NCBI GenBank assembly: GCA_028023455.1
Contig: JAQFVV010000013.1
Location: 10,766,579 to 10,830,578 of the forward strand
Direction of reading: 5' to 3'
Source: Epiperipatus broadwayi
Taxonomy: Eukaryota > Onychophora > Udeonychophora > Euonychophora > Peripatidae
DNA: 64,000 bases
This document shows, in pieces, positions 37,845 through 52,889 of the stretch. The notes under the pieces were generated by a model that searched no databases, was not told where the DNA came from, and was given only the letters and a program-made list of their open reading frames with translations. Every line of letters starts with the position of its first letter. Position 1 is the stretch's first letter. The position numbers were made by a program, and so were the translations under genes.

Positions 37845-37903
37845 TTATAGTTAATTGACATTTATATACCTCAATGGGAGGTCATAGTTACTTCTATTCC
37901 AAT
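37845..37903 (-). repeat. GACCTCCCAAT repeat, copy 2 (inverted)
   Basis: The reverse complement reads GGAATAGAAGTAACTATGAC, CTCCCATTGAG and ATAAATGTCAATTAACTATA, close to copy 1. Copies 1 and 2 would form a roughly 50-bp stem with a loop of about 100 nt. Confidence 0.8.
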
Positions 37904-38127
37904 TATATATAGTTAAGGTATGAATGTTTTTTATTACACTTATTAAAACTGATGTTTTGAAGGTTGTAAAACTGGGGCTCTGTCTTGATCCTCTGAATAC
38001 TGAAATACTGCTTTTATACATAAAATTAAAATAATAAAAAATTTCATTCCCTAATTTAGAACAATATCAATATAGTAAGCTTAAATATAAACAAAACTAA
38101 AGAATAGATTGATATCATTCTCTCTTT

Positions 38128-38190
38128 TCATAATTGATTGACATTTGCATAGCTCATTGGGAGGTCCGATATTTCCATCCCATATATATA
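38128..38190 (-). repeat. GACCTCCCAAT repeat, copy 3
   Basis: The reverse complement reads GGGATGGAAATATCGGACCT, CCCAATGAGC and GCAAATGTCAATCAATTATG. Same orientation as copy 2. Family unknown; matched length about 60 bp. Confidence 0.75.
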
Positions 38191-38329
38191 AAAACAAAAT
38201 AACCTTCCTATCATTCATTTCAAAAAAACAACTTTCTTTAACATCAAAGTTATTATGTTTTTTATATATACGTTGTATGTTTAGTTGAATTTCACTTGAC
38301 AAGGTCTATTTGTTGATAGATAAAGCCAT

Positions 38330-41300
38330 AGTGGTGAAAGAATTTTCGTAAATTTTGCTTTTGGATAATATTGTAATGTTATATGAATTTGTATTTTATT
38401 TATAATTACTTATATAGCATTGGGCAGTATTTAATATATATGTATGAAAATAATAAAAAGTGAGTTAACTAACTAAAGGAAGTATATAAATAAAAACAAA
38501 CATTTTCGGTAATTTCTGATGAAAACCAGTCTTATCGTTGAAATATTATATTAAAGCAGCTCTGTAGAGAAGTAATAATAATATATATATATAAAAATGA
38601 TAAAATAACTATCATTTTATAAGCACTACTTTAATTACCCAATTATACTTAGAACTAAAAAAAAATATTTCTATAGTTTAAATAATTTAAGGCTTTTACG
38701 TCAACAGTTTTAATGGCTTAATGAGAAATGAAGAAACATAAAAGCAGTATTTACTGGCAGGACTAAATTATAATTGACAATAAATAAAAGTCAGATATTA
38801 CATATAATCATTCCTAGAGTTTAAAGCAGATGTACAGCATATATACAGTACAAAACATCAAATTATTTAACAAATAAAATTACATTCATGCAACAATACA
38901 TTTTAAGTGTGTTTTAGAAAAGATAAAAATATTTATATTTGGACTTACACAAAATTAATTTTTTTTAAAAAAAACCTAATACATAAAATTTTATTGATTT
39001 CTTTATCATCATAAGTGACTTAATCCAATAATAAATAAGAATTTCAATTTAAATTAAATATTTTCTTTTAAAAAGTATATTTATTTTATTTTGAAAGTTT
39101 CATTTTTATTATGAAATAAATGCAGGTTTGAGATTAATTAATTAATTGTTGGCATTCTAAACAACAAAAGATTGTGATAATAAAAGGAATAAAAGGTAAT
39201 GTAGATAGTCTGCTGAGAATAACATATTTTTGGATAAGTCTACTTAATATATATATATAAAGAGAAACTGCATAACTCTGACAGAAACCATAAAATATTT
39301 TAAACGCTTCATGGTTATATTACTTTAAACCACATTCCCCTTTAAATAAAGACTTATTTTAACACTCCTTGTTTAAATTAGTTTCAATTTTAATATCGAT
39401 AAGATCATTGTAAGAACACGTTCAAGAGATTTTCCTTTATAGAAATTCCTTTGAATGAGCTGCAAAATTCAAGTTTTTCTTTGTTTAAAGGTTGGGGGGG
39501 GGGAGGCAGAGCTAAACGTAATATAACTACGGGGCGTTGAAAAATAAATTATATATATATATATGTTTGGTCTTGATAAATAAGTACTAAGAATGTTTGA
39601 AAAAACAGAGTATTAAAATTTTCACATTCTTTCTTTCTTACCAAACCAATCAAGTTATTGAGTTATTTTCATTGTAAGATGAAAAAAAATGAAAATTAAA
39701 ATAATCAATTTAAAATTTTTAGTTTTAAAATACCTGATATAGAGAACAACATATTTAAAATAAACAGACTGAAAAACAAAGAAAAACTTAAACCATCTTA
39801 CATCAATTATGACAACTTACATCTTCATATTGTGAATTATTGAAGATAAAATCCCATTTAAAGGATACGAAGAGACAGGATCCTTCTCAAGTAACAATAC
39901 ACTATTCATATACATTTATTTACTTGACCAATTAATGGAATAACTGTCTTCCAAAGTCAAATTATACTATTCAGATGTATTTTGTTATCTCTTAAGTGTG
40001 GCCAAAACTAACGAGTTATTTTAATAAACATAATAAAACAATTAGCAGAGATTTAGAATACACGTACATCTATGTAATTTGCTTTTAAGAAGAATTATGA
40101 AAGGATTCATTTATTTTAGATTTTTATTTCGCATAACTGACCAATTTATTGAAGGTATTGTTTGTATTGTTTGTATATAATTTGTTTATTAGTTGAAATA
40201 TTATTGATATTTTTTTATATTCTAAGCAAGGACAAAATGTAATATTAAATACATTTTTTTTTAAAAACTGGGTCAGAACAAAATGCAAGCTTATGTAACC
40301 ATTTTTAAAACTATTAATTTGTTTTCAGAGTTATTTTAATTTTTTAATTCATTAAAGTTATGTTTATAGGATTGAATATTAAAGCAAATTAAAGCATAAA
40401 TATTTTGGTATTCAATTTTGACAGAATATTCATTTTAAATCGCAAACCAGTGAAAGTTATTCAATTTAACTGCCATAAAATGCACCATGTATTAGAAAAA
40501 TCAAAATAAATAAATAAATGCATTTGAATATAGTTATCAATGATTTAAATCTAAATCTTAAAAATAACAGTATTAGATATTTATAAAAAAAAATACATCT
40601 TTAGAATGGTTTATAATATAATAATCAAATTTGATTCCTATGATTATTTAATAATAAACAACCAGTTTTTAATGAGTTATATTTTAAATGAAAGTATTGT
40701 AATTACAGTTTACATTTAATAAACAAATGAAAACTTCACTATATAATTTGATTTAAGGAAGAAATTAATAACTAAATGAGTTATAAAAATAAGTTATTGT
40801 GTATTATAATTATATCTAGGACAAATATAAACCCAAGGTTACATGAAGATGAGATTTTTTTTTATTAAAAAGTTGTATCAGAGATGATTGTTAAAACGTA
40901 ATAAATCCATTCATGTAGAAATACATGTAGACATTTTGAAGAAATAAATATGAGGTATAATTTTAAAGCAAAATATGTAATGAAACCACTAAAATCCAAA
41001 TTGGATATATAAACTGCCCAATAATAAATGAGAATACTTATATATTGAAGAATGCAAGGGTCAATGAATTCAACCTAGTTATCATTTACTATAAAATAAT
41101 ACTACAACTACTATTTTTTAAAAAAAAAATAAAAAAAATCTTTATTTATTGGCTACTGAATTAAAATATCAATATTCTAAATATTAAAATATCATTTTTT
41201 TTTTCAAATGTTTTAACAAATACAAAACATTAAAATAGAGGAAAACAGTTTAGATGTCATAGAGTCAAAAGAATAAACAATATTATATTAAAAAGATGTT

Positions 41301-44300
41301 TCTTTGTCCTTTATTTTTTTAAAAAAACATACAAATAAGTAAAACAACAAATAAATTATCCTGCACTTCTTTCTAACTTACATTCTCAAAAGTAAATAAG
41401 AACTTTTTTCAAAATTAATTCTATATGTTTTATATTTGTTTAAACCCTTAAAAAAGCCATAATAAATGGTTGAAACACTGAAAAAACTAATTTTGATGTT
41501 CTAATTTATATGATATTGATTTTTTTTGATCCAGTAAACAATAAATAAAAGTTTTTTTTAAAGAAAATAGTGTTTAGAATTTTATTTTTTAATTATATCA
41601 ACAGAATCAAGGTTAATTGTAAGATAATTAGGATTTTTTTTACTCTATACTTTTAAAAATTAATCCCTTATTATATTAAAACTTTTACCAATTTCCATAT
41701 TTTTATGCCACCACTAGGAGTCATTTAATGTCAATCTGTTTTTAACTTAGTCATAACTCTTGAAGGTGCTTAATTTACATTATGTAAATTAAAACTTACA
41801 TTATGTAAAGTAAAACTTGTTAAATATATGATGTTGCTCTAAATATTAAAATGCTAAAATAAGTTATGTTTAAAGAAAGGCAATAATCAAAGGTTATCTC
41901 CTTATCAAACATCACTCTTATCTAATTACTCCAACAATCTTCTAAGAAAAAAAAAATCTAACATACATACAAATACCATTTTTTCTACATTTATTTTATC
42001 TCGTCAGAATTTTTAGAAAATATTTAAATATACTGAAAATGTTTAATTTACATAATTTAACTTAAGAAAATTTTATTGTTTGTCTATAAATATTAAAATC
42101 TAGATTAAATTATGTTAAAAAGAGACAAAATATTTCATGAAATATTACTACTTCATTGTAATTCATATAGTTGCCTTCACCTGCATTTAGATAAAAACTT
42201 AACACTCATTAAGTTGTATTATTAAAAACCATGATTATATTTTTAAAAATGTGAATATCAAAAAATAGAAGTGTTGAATTCAAAATTAAATAACTGCATG
42301 GTTGATTATTCAAAATTCTTATAAAGTTCAAACAATAAAAGTAACCATGCTGGAGCCATGATCTACTGATTTTAAGCTCCAAAATCCATAATTCTATCAT
42401 TGCACTAAGCCATGCAGGACAAAATTGCAAAAGAGATTATAAATAAGGAATGAAAAAACAAAAATATTTACAGAATATTATTTTGACTACTTAATGATCT
42501 ATTTTTGTGGACTTGTTGGGTACTAGTATAAGTAGCTTTTAATATTTTTATATAGATTGAATACTTTAGCATCAAATTGATTTTATATTCAATGTCTCTA
42601 AATAAATATTTGCTTATAAAGTATTTTAATTATCAACAAACTTGTATATAAATTAAGTGAAAATCTGTACCTTCTTGGCACAACTGTGGCATGGAGTTTA
42701 AATCTGTACTAGCAAATTTTTTTTTCAAAATGTTAAAAGTTTTTTTTCTTAAGTAACTTGGTCATGGTATCCAGACAATTTTAGTCATTAAATTGTTATC
42801 GAGATATCCTTAACTATAATGTAAAACAAGAATACAAAACCAACTGCAGTACTGCCTTTTCCTTCACAATTCACCTCCCAATGCAGGGGAGACAAGTATT
42901 TATTTAAAATACCATTTGCATTTTTATATGGATTGAACTGTCAAAATCACAAAAACATTGAAAGCATAAGATTAAAGTAGATGACAATATTTAAAACCAA
43001 ATGGTAATGAGGGAAAGCTGTGAGAAAAAAAGTTAATGTTATGAAGTATTATGATTGTAAGAACCATTTACTCTATAATGTATTTCTTCCTTCATGGATT
43101 TTATCAATATAATGTTTAATGAATATAATGAAACTTGGGGGAAAGGTTTTTCAATTCCAAAAATGCTCCATCTATTTAATTAAATATGAAACCAAGTTTC
43201 ATTAACTGTTAATTGCCAATCTTAAAATGAAACAATAAAACATAAGAGCATGGTGTTAATGTTTTAAGACCATTTTTTCAAAGATAAAATTTTTATTAAT
43301 GCATTCTTGGTTTTATTACTTTCCCCCCCAAGGATTGGTGGTTCAGTAACTTCTAATAATCTTAGTTTTATATTCAACTAAATAAATGACCCTTATTACT
43401 ATATAAATATATTTACAGTATTTAGTGCATGTATATGAAGTTCTGTGTTCAAGGGAAGCTTTAAAATGTCCATAAAATAGAATATTAAAGCAAGTATCAA
43501 TAGTGAGTAATTGTTTGGCTTTGCTTGCAGCTTCTTAATATAATTTATTTAATATCTGAAGATTTAGAATAGCATCTAAAATTTTGATAAATCTTTTTGT
43601 AGTATATTAGATGTGTAATGATAATATTTTACTTATATATGAAATTATTTCCATCACCTAATTAAACTGTTAAATGTTTTTATAAAAATTCAAATTTTAT
43701 TTATAGTTTTCTAAATAAGTTCATCTGTTACTAGTAACGTGCAAATTAAAAATAACACAATATTTCAATTGATATTATTTTCTTCTTCAAATATTTACCA
43801 GCTTAATCAATAAGAATCAAGATCAGAATTTAGCTTTAAATTCTTAAATAATGAATTTAAAGTGAAGTCCTAGCTATCTAGGCTATACTACCAAAGGCAA
43901 CTGTCGGTTAAAAATTTTGTATAACTATCTGTAAATGTTCTTAAGAGTTCTCCATATTTTTTACCTTTAAATATAAAGCTAATAAGAGGTTTCTAAATAT
44001 GGATTATCACATTAGATACAGGTATAGGTTTATTTCATTGTTATGTGAGCAGATTCTTTTTTCCTTTTTTGTTGTTGCTGTTTTCTCTCTCTGCCCAACA
44101 TTTTTGCATTTTACCAATCGAATAATATGTTCATTTACATACGCACTGTTAATTATTTTAGATGTTCCAGCAAAAAAGTCAATTAAGTTAAAACTAAAAC
44201 AATGCTAAAAAATATGTTTAATAATTAATCTTGAGTTTTTTTAATAACAATATATTTTTTTGAAGTAAACTGATTTAGTGAATAAAATAGAAAATCGAAA

Positions 44301-45365
44301 AGTAAATAAAATATATTGAGAAGTTTACTTCATACTAGTTGTTATATATTTATGAAAAGTAATCATAATAGACCTATAGATTAATATCTCCAAAAAGATG
44401 CGTTCTTCCAAAATAGATAAATCTTATTGATTTTGTTATTTAAAAAAAAAAAAAAAAATCTTGAGAAAGAATTCTATCAAATATTTCTATTTTTCGGAAT
44501 CTTTTCATTCTTTTTTCTTTAATATTCATTTTTAAAAATTGTTTATTTAGAATATTGCTTCACATAAAAAAATATATATATCCCTTTCTCTCTTAAAATA
44601 ATAAGTTACATTCAAATATACAATATATATATATATATTGCTAGAAATTTGATAGTAAATACAACAATCCATTTCTGATATCTATAATTATTTTTTCCCT
44701 GAGTAATTGGCTCAGTAATAAAATGGACTAGTTAAAGAAGTAAAAGTTTTTAGATAAATTTCCAATATGACGAATAAAAAAAAAATCAGGCAAATAAAAA
44801 ATAAATTGAATTTTTTATGCCCTAACATTTAGAGATATAAACATTATTTTATCTTCCTGATCCAAATGCCAGCCATGTGGTTTTTATCTTATTATATGGA
44901 CATATTCATGCCTTTTTATTATTACTTTTTTATTATAAGATGCTGCCAAGGTAGCTTAGATTTTTGATGATTACATAAATAACATTTTTTTTCAAAATAG
45001 CTTCATCATCTGCACATTTTTCAGATTTCTCACTATCACTTTTATTAATGTGTTGATGAAAAAATACATTTGTCTTATTGTTGGGCATCTTTTTTTCTTT
45101 CATAATCAGACTTTCTAATGAATAGAAGATATGCTTGAGCTCTCAGCAGATTTATTTTATCAATATAATGTCAGGAAGTGAGTCTAATTTAATATAAATA
45201 AATGATACAACTAAATAAATGCAAACAAACCAAAGATGCAATGAGCATCACTATTTTTAATTATATATATATCGATAATATAATATTTACAATGAATATA
45301 ACTCAATCTTGGACACTGTTATAATTTCAACATAAACAAGAGGGTATATCCTGTCAAATTAATGT
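38330..45365. other. AT-rich DNA, no gene seen
   Basis: About 7 kb of low-complexity AT-rich sequence. A G10 run at 39494-39503 and short TA tracts are the only distinct items. A patch near 42345-42425, read on the minus strand, has CATGGCTTAGTGCA (A-box-like) and could be a SINE head, but no B box was convincing. No gene was supported. Confidence 0.5.

Positions 45366-45396
<31 letters not shown>
45366..45396. repeat. (TA)n-(GT)n microsatellite
   Basis: Short TA run followed by about eight GT units, immediately upstream of the 210-bp dispersed repeat. Confidence 0.95.
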
Positions 45397-45408
45397 TTGA
45401 ACTATTAT

Positions 45409-45622
45409 TAAAAAGAAAAAAAGAATATATACAAGAGTAGCTAAAAATTATGCACACATGTATATCACATTTACTCTCTTAAAAATACCAACCATTAATC
45501 AAATAATAGTGACTAATTAATCAATATATATTTATTTTAATTTTCTAATCTATAGCTCATTTTTGTTGATTTTTGGCTATTTTAGGAGTATGGATATTCT
45601 TATTTTATAAGTATATAGTATG
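45409..45622 (+). repeat. ~210-bp dispersed repeat, copy 1
   Basis: Aligns with 48154-48360 in the same orientation, roughly 80% identical by eye. It starts AAGAATATATACAAGAGTAG and ends GGAGTATGGATATTCTTATT. No coding potential or terminal repeats were recognised; class unknown. Confidence 0.85.
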
Positions 45623-48153
45623 GTATGAAAGATGGGATAAATATGGGGAGATGGCAAAATATCATTGCCACTATCATCAAATAACAATGGTCAAATATAA
45701 AATGAATAAATATATAAAATATAAAAGAAGCATGAGATTCAGCATGAAATAAAACTATATAAAACTATAAGTAGTTATACTAATCATAAGTTACAAACTA
45801 CATCACCCAGCTTTATACAAGAAAATCAGTCACCAATAATCAACAATCAACTTTATTACTGGATTTTAAAAAGATACACTACAATCAAACTAATTATCTA
45901 GCCATTACCATAGTTAGGGCAAAATATAACACAATAATCTGAATCCACATACTTAGGTGATAACATGTCAAACATAATAAAAAAATAATGTGATGCTGAT
46001 ATATGCTGATCATCATCAATGCTCTGGCCACATGGTACCATTAGTGTACCAGCCAACTATAAATTAAATTTCTAATAAAACAAACAAAATGCAATGAATG
46101 ACTTTAAGGTGAGACCTTTGCATCATCTAAAAATTATCCTCCAAACACTAGCATAAACCTCTACATCCATGTAACAAACAATTAAGTATTCTAGAGATAA
46201 TTCAAGATCATAAGACTCTACAAACTGTGAACAAGAAGAACATGTATATAACAGCTTATTTTACCTACCTTAAATAATTTTATAGGGATAATTTTAATTT
46301 TCCTAAAACACTATGCTGTAATGAAATCCAAGTCATACACATTGCTGATTCATAGAAAAGATAGCTGGGGGAATAAATACATTAACACTAAAATATTTTT
46401 TAAATAATTATTTACTAAACTAACTAATTAATAATTTAAAAAATGACATAATAATATGATAATTCAAATTTATAGATTTTATTACAAATAATTTTCTAAA
46501 AAATATGATTACTTGATTTTTATTCAGTAAATTAATTAACTTTTAATTCATTAAGTCATTTCTTGTTAAACAACAAAAGTTGGAAAACAGTTATTTCATA
46601 ATCAGAAATAAAATTTTTAAATTAGCTTGATTAACTCTTTGTATAGTTTTGGAGGAAAAATAAATCAAATGAATTATATAAACATGTTTCAAAAGAAAAT
46701 GTTATCATAAAAAAATTATTCATTATGATTAAGTATTATTTATAAAAACAAAAATTTGTCTAATGAAAATAACATTTTAAATTGGCTAAAATTCTTCTAA
46801 TTTTAGAGGGAAAATATTATAAAAAACATGTTTTAGTTGAAAAAGATACTAATAAAATTAATTATTATCAATTGATACTTAATTTACAAACTCCTTTATA
46901 CATTTATATATAATGTGTACATTAAAAAAAATACTTTAACCATGATATTTTCTTTTTTGAGTCTCTCTTTGACACCTGTAATTTCTAGTTTTTTTAAATT
47001 CCAGGCCAATGTACATAGTTAATTTATCCACTACTGACTAAACACAGAGTTAGAGACAGTCACACTTTTTATTGAAATCAAGGCTTGTTGCAGATTACTT
47101 CAGGCATATTTTCTTCTCCTTTACATTTTCTAGTGAGCTGATTACATGGAGGTAGATAATATTTAGCTTTCAACTAAACTTAATGCATGGTTATCTTTAT
47201 TTTAGAAAACATTTTACAGCTAAATTTATAGGATACTGTACATACATAAATTTTCCCACTGTTCTCTTTAACAGTTTTGTTAAGACTTCTAATGTCCTTT
47301 TCAACAGCTTGATTAAGACTAATTTCTTACAAGTCACTGAGGTCTTCTGATTTACCCACTCTCCCATTTTGGAACAATCCTGTCTACCACCAATGAAAAC
47401 CCTGTCTACTACATAACAAAATTTACTATAACCAATTGGGTTTATTTTTACAAAAACATTTTCCTCAATCAAAATTAAAATGGTCAAACAAGACAAAAAC
47501 TTAAATCATAGTTTTGGAAATTTCTCTTTAATTAGTTTTTTCTTTCAAAAAGAAAAACAAGTTAATAAGATTAATTACACTGATTTTGAAAATACTGCCT
47601 TTTCTTTTGGAGAGAGATAAAAAAAAAGGGAAAAAAAACTTTTTTTAGTTAAAATAAAATTTACCCAAAATGTTAAAACATTTTCTCTTTTCTTTTTTTA
47701 AAAAAAAAAACTACAAACAAAAAAAAAATTATTTATTTTATCTCTCTTAAGTGTTAAAATTAAAAATTGTTAAATAATTTACTGAAGAGAACATTTTTCT
47801 TCACAGTACTTTTCAAAACTAAAGCTAAAACTGGTAAATAGATAAAATTATTGAAAACATGGAACAAAAGAAATTATTTATCAGATTTTATGTTTTTCTT
47901 TATTTTTTACAAACATTTACAAATTATAATACATTTTCAAATATTTGCATTATATTTAAAGTAATATTTGAAAATTCTCAGATTATGTGATGAAGAAAAT
48001 ATTTAAATAAAATACCCATTATTATTATAAAAGCATTGTAAAATTAAATATTATTTCTTATTAATTAAATAATTTTAAACTTAAGAAACTTATAACATTG
48101 ACATGGCCAGGGTTGACCACTGCTGACAATATTATATCTGTCTGTTCTATTAT
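45623..48153. other. AT-rich DNA, no gene seen
   Basis: 45750-46210 is slightly less AT-rich but has no recognisable domain. The 99-codon minus-strand frame at 47197-47496 is of chance length and has no recognisable motif. Confidence 0.5.
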
Positions 48154-48360
48154 TAAAAAAAGAATATATCCAAGAGTAGCTAAAGATTATGCACACATAT
48201 ATTACATTTACTCTTTATAAACACTCATTAGCCAAATAACAGTGACTAACTAACCAATAATTATTTATTTTCATTTTCCAATCTATAGCTCACTTTTATT
48301 GATCTTTGGCTACTTTAGGAGTATGGATATCCTTATTTCATGAGTATACAGTATATAGCA
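48154..48360 (+). repeat. ~210-bp dispersed repeat, copy 2
   Basis: Second copy of 45409-45622, preceded by an A run. Shared blocks include AATCTATAGCTCA and TTTAGGAGTATGGATAT. Confidence 0.85.
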
Positions 48361-51300
48361 AATACAAAGTTATAAGAGCATACATACACAATTTTAGATT
48401 TAATTGTAATGTAACTCTTTCATTATTTTGTAATATTACAAAAAGAAATAATATTAATTTTATCATTTTCTAATTTGATAATTTTGTAAAAATCAGTTAT
48501 TTAAAAAATAGTTTCATTCTATAAAACATTTATTATTTATTTGTTTTTTAACATTCAATAAAAAAATCAAGCTTCAAATCTTGCATACATAATTAGCTGA
48601 AGAATCAAGGTTTATGAGTGGTTAATTATTAAGAATGTTCTAGAAAAAGCATATTTTTATCTTTTAGAGAAAAGAAATATGTTAAATATTTCTATAAACA
48701 TTAAGGTGATTTTTACTTTTAAAATCTTTATTTTTAAACCTTGCTAAACTATATTATTTTCCTAATAATGCTTGGAATATTTAAAAACGATTGGCAATTT
48801 GTTCTTGAAAAAATATTTTAATAAAAATTGTCATATGTGGAATGGATATCTCTTTCAAAAGCAAACTTATCAAAAGAGATAAGATGTGGAAACAAAAAAA
48901 ATGATATACAATTGGATAATGAACTCCATTATAACCTTTTTTGTAAAAAAGAGAATATCAGAAAAATTCACTAATCTCATTGTTGGATTTATATAAAAGG
49001 AAAAACATATCAATCTCTCATGCTTAAAATAAATTGTTCATATCAACCACTTTCCAGTCTTTGTTAAACTAAACGTAATATATTTCAAAAAATCTTACAT
49101 TGGACTACACTGGGAATAAATAAAAGTATGAAAACATAAGTTTCCCATGTAATAGTTAATAAAAAATACTTCAGCTTATAAATCACAAAAATCAAAATCT
49201 ATGAAAGTATTTTTACTGTAATGGATTTTCCAGTGATAGTTGTTTATCTAATAAAGCAATGAACACTCTTAAGATTTTAATTGATAAAGAAGCATCTCAA
49301 AACTGTCATATTATTTTTAAACAAAAAGGAAAGTTTAATATTTTTATTTATCATTTTTGTATACAAAATTTTACAATTTAATGTATAATCACTTTTCTTG
49401 TTTGCATTGTTGTAGAAAATAATAATGCAAGGTACTAGAAAAATACTATTAATATGAATTATTGTTCATGTTTTCTTTATAAAGGAGAAGTATTACATGC
49501 AAGAAATTAATGTTGAATATGCATATGTTTACATGAAATTCTAATATTACCACATAATACTAAATCATCCATGCACTTTACTACTGTTACACAATGTTTT
49601 ATTCACCATTCTCTTTTACAGTTTACAGTTTTGATTGCCCCAGCAATCTTCTTCAGAACTACAACATAATACAAGCATAGGAATATAAATATACAAAACA
49701 TATAATTCACATTCTATATATATATATATATATATCTTATAATCATAATTTATTTATTATCTTTTAAATATTATATAATTTTTACCCTTTTTTTACATTC
49801 TATATTTATTAATTAAAAACTTCCTAAACATATATATTCTATTTTTATATTTTATTTTATTTTCATAATACTTCACTCTAACTTTATCTTTTTCATATTT
49901 TACATTATTATTTTATATTTTACTAACAATCAATATTTATAATTTATTTATTCAATAATTTATAATCTATTTTAATCTATATTATTATATTAACTTAGTA
50001 TTTCTTTAGACTAAAAATATATATGTATGTGCATGCTGAGAGTTTATTTCTTTATTTTACTTACACATGCCAGAAGAAGAATAAAATAGTTCTGCATGAT
50101 TATAATTATTATCAACACTAGTTTCTGTCAGTTCAAGTTTAAATAATATTAATATGTAAACTCAATTCTTGGAAAATTCAATTTTATCAGTTGCACAATA
50201 TTTGTTATTTATTTTAATCAATTAAATTAGCAGTCCATTAAAAATATTTATGTTAGAAAATAGATCACGCCTGGTTTTTCTCTTTTTATTGTATACTAGT
50301 GTTATAAAAACGCTTAAGAATTTCATCATCCTAACATTTACCTCATTCAAAATATTAGATGATTTCACTTACTGAGTGCATCAAGAGTCTAAATTGTTAA
50401 CTAGGGAAGCTTTATGATTTTTATTATTTATGCAATTTTACTTGCTGGTGTCTGGAAAAAGGTAACATTATTATTATTTATATGCTTTAGAATTAAAAAA
50501 TCTTATGAACATAATTTGGTGACACCAGATTATAAATATATACTTTTAAATAAGTTTTAGTTAGTACTTAAATATATATTAAACCTCATTCAAGAGAAAT
50601 GTGTATGATTTCATCTGGGCAACTGCATTATATTCTCATGATCAGTCTCTCATTTTTCTTTTCTTTTTTGTCACACTCACTTGTAATTATATTGTTATTA
50701 TTTACTAATCCAGAAGATTTTCAGAATTTGCTTGATAATATAACTATGAGTTTAGTTTGGCCATATGTCTAGAGTCCTTCATTTTAATGTTTAGATCGGA
50801 TGTATCACTTATAAGAAATACTGTTTTATCTAGTATTTTTCAATATTGTGTTGATAGAATCATAGTCAGCATATCTGGAAATACTTTTTTATTGGTTGTG
50901 CTATAATTTAACTGAGGGTGAAAAAAAAATACTATTTTGTCTCAGTTTTAATTTAACATTAATCAATTCATACAAGCCTGATCAATTTTACACAGTATGT
51001 ATATAATAAAAAATTTGACAAATTATAATCATTTTCATTTGATTCATTAAAATTATATAAAGTATGTATATGAATTTGTGATCATTATGTCAATGAGACC
51101 ATCACAATTTTGCTCATCTGCAAGTTTAACCTTCAGGGACAGATCTTCTGAGTTTCAGTTTCCATTGATGATTCTACTATCCATAACATTGCTTCCCATA
51201 ATGTTATTATCTACAGGTTAAAAGGTTTTATAAAGATTATCACATCTCTTTTTATACCTAACTCCCTTCATTGTTTTATAAAGAAATTCATTAACTATTG

Positions 51301-51890
51301 GAATATTCTGTATCTATTTCAATCCAATTATTTTATTTAACAGATTAAAGTAAATTTATAAATCTTAGTTAGTTTTGGTTATTTATATCTCAATATTTTA
51401 AATAATAAATAAACATATAGTTATTATTCAAAACATTTTATTTATTTTTGGAGATTTATTATCTAGCCAAGTAAATAGTTTAAGTTTTCAGAAACATTTA
51501 TTTAATGCTCATCTAATATTTTTTTGTTGAGCTTTGGAAATAATTTTTTAACAATTTTCTATTCAGGAAGCATTCTATTTAATTTTTTGTCAATTTTTTT
51601 TTATCTTCTAATATTCTGCAAGGGTAGACTCATAATATAATCAAAAATAAGATGATTTCAGCCTAAATATTCTAATTCAAATTTATTTGACTTTTTATTT
51701 TGTGGATCACATTATTCTCAAAATCTTCACTAGTATCATAACACTTTTTCTCCTGTATTCTTCTTCTGTAAATCAATTTCTACATGCATAGAGAATCACA
51801 TCCATAGTTTGACAAAGGATCAAAAATAAACTATTCTCTCCATATATAAAAGGGAAGAATTATTTAATAAGTGATGAGTTTATCTATTAT
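48361..51890. other. AT-rich DNA, no gene seen
   Basis: No gene, RNA or repeat family recognised apart from a (TA)n run near 49715-49735. Confidence 0.55.
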
Positions 51891-51892
51891 AA

Positions 51893-52012
51893 TGGCTTTG
51901 TCTTGAATCATTTTGTGCAAGGACAGAGTGGTGGAGTTCAAATACCACATATCACAGGTCCAACTCAGTGATTTTCACTGTTTGAACATTTTATGAATTC
52001 CAGAACAATAAA
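51893..52012 (+). repeat. Decayed dispersed repeat
   Basis: TGGTGGAGTTCAAATACC followed by CAACTCAGTGATTTTCACTG, TTTGAACATTTTATGAATTC and CAGAAC, resembling 22862-22957. The GAGTTCAAATACC may be a B-box relic. Confidence 0.35.
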
Positions 52013-52889
52013 CACTTTAATTATTTTTATCCATACAATAAATAAATAATAAATTTAATATCTGCAATTTATTGGATGTTTGATAAATTGAATAAAATTG
52101 TTGTGCATCATCTAATATTTATAAATGTAATATGAGTGTCCATCATTACAACATGTATTTTTTCAATTTGTTGCATTAACAATTTATTTAAAGACAACAA
52201 AAGACTTTGATATTATATAAATAAATGTGAGAAATTCACAATTGAAAAACTGAAAAAAATGTGTGAAATAACTCAGCCTGTTTGGTACATCTCAGAAATG
52301 CATTAAAATTTTTAAATATATGTGAATTTGACTGCCTTAAAAACAACTGCAAAAAAATAGTTTGTTAATGATGGAATTTCTTAGTAAACGTATTAGTTAG
52401 GTATAGTTATTTGTTTATAAAAACAAATTTAAAGTTTTTTTATTTTTTATTTTTCAATTGTGAATTTGACAGTGTTGTGACAAATGTAATAGTCTTTTTT
52501 AATTGGTTATGAATTTGACACATGACTGACTTATTGTAGACAAATATGCATTAAACGTGACAGTCTTATGGCCAAACATTCACATGGATTTTATATATAC
52601 CAATAAGTATAGAAATTAATAAAAAATTAATGATAGACAAAATATGACGATTATTGTTTTGATTCTAAGATCTCAATGTAAAAAATTTAATTAACATTTT
52701 AAAAAAAAAATTTTAATCAATTTTTTAAAATTAATATAGTTTACACTGTGTTAATTTTTACCAATATTCCCCTACAGAATTTCAAAAAAGATTGATGAAT
52801 TAGTTCAAAATTAAATGCTAATGATATTGTAATTTCTTTTATTTTATTTTTGCCATTTTAGTTATTTTATTAGGATAAACTCTGTAAAC

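Noticed and set aside
38514-38560. CTGATGA...GAAA spacing near 38518
   Set aside because: Stem II is only 3 bp with a 10-nt loop and no stem I partner was found.
47197-47496. 99-codon minus-strand open frame
   Set aside because: About one frame of this length is expected by chance at this A+T content in 64 kb (rough estimate). It has no recognisable domain, and its internal KLLKRT similarity comes from a short local repeat.
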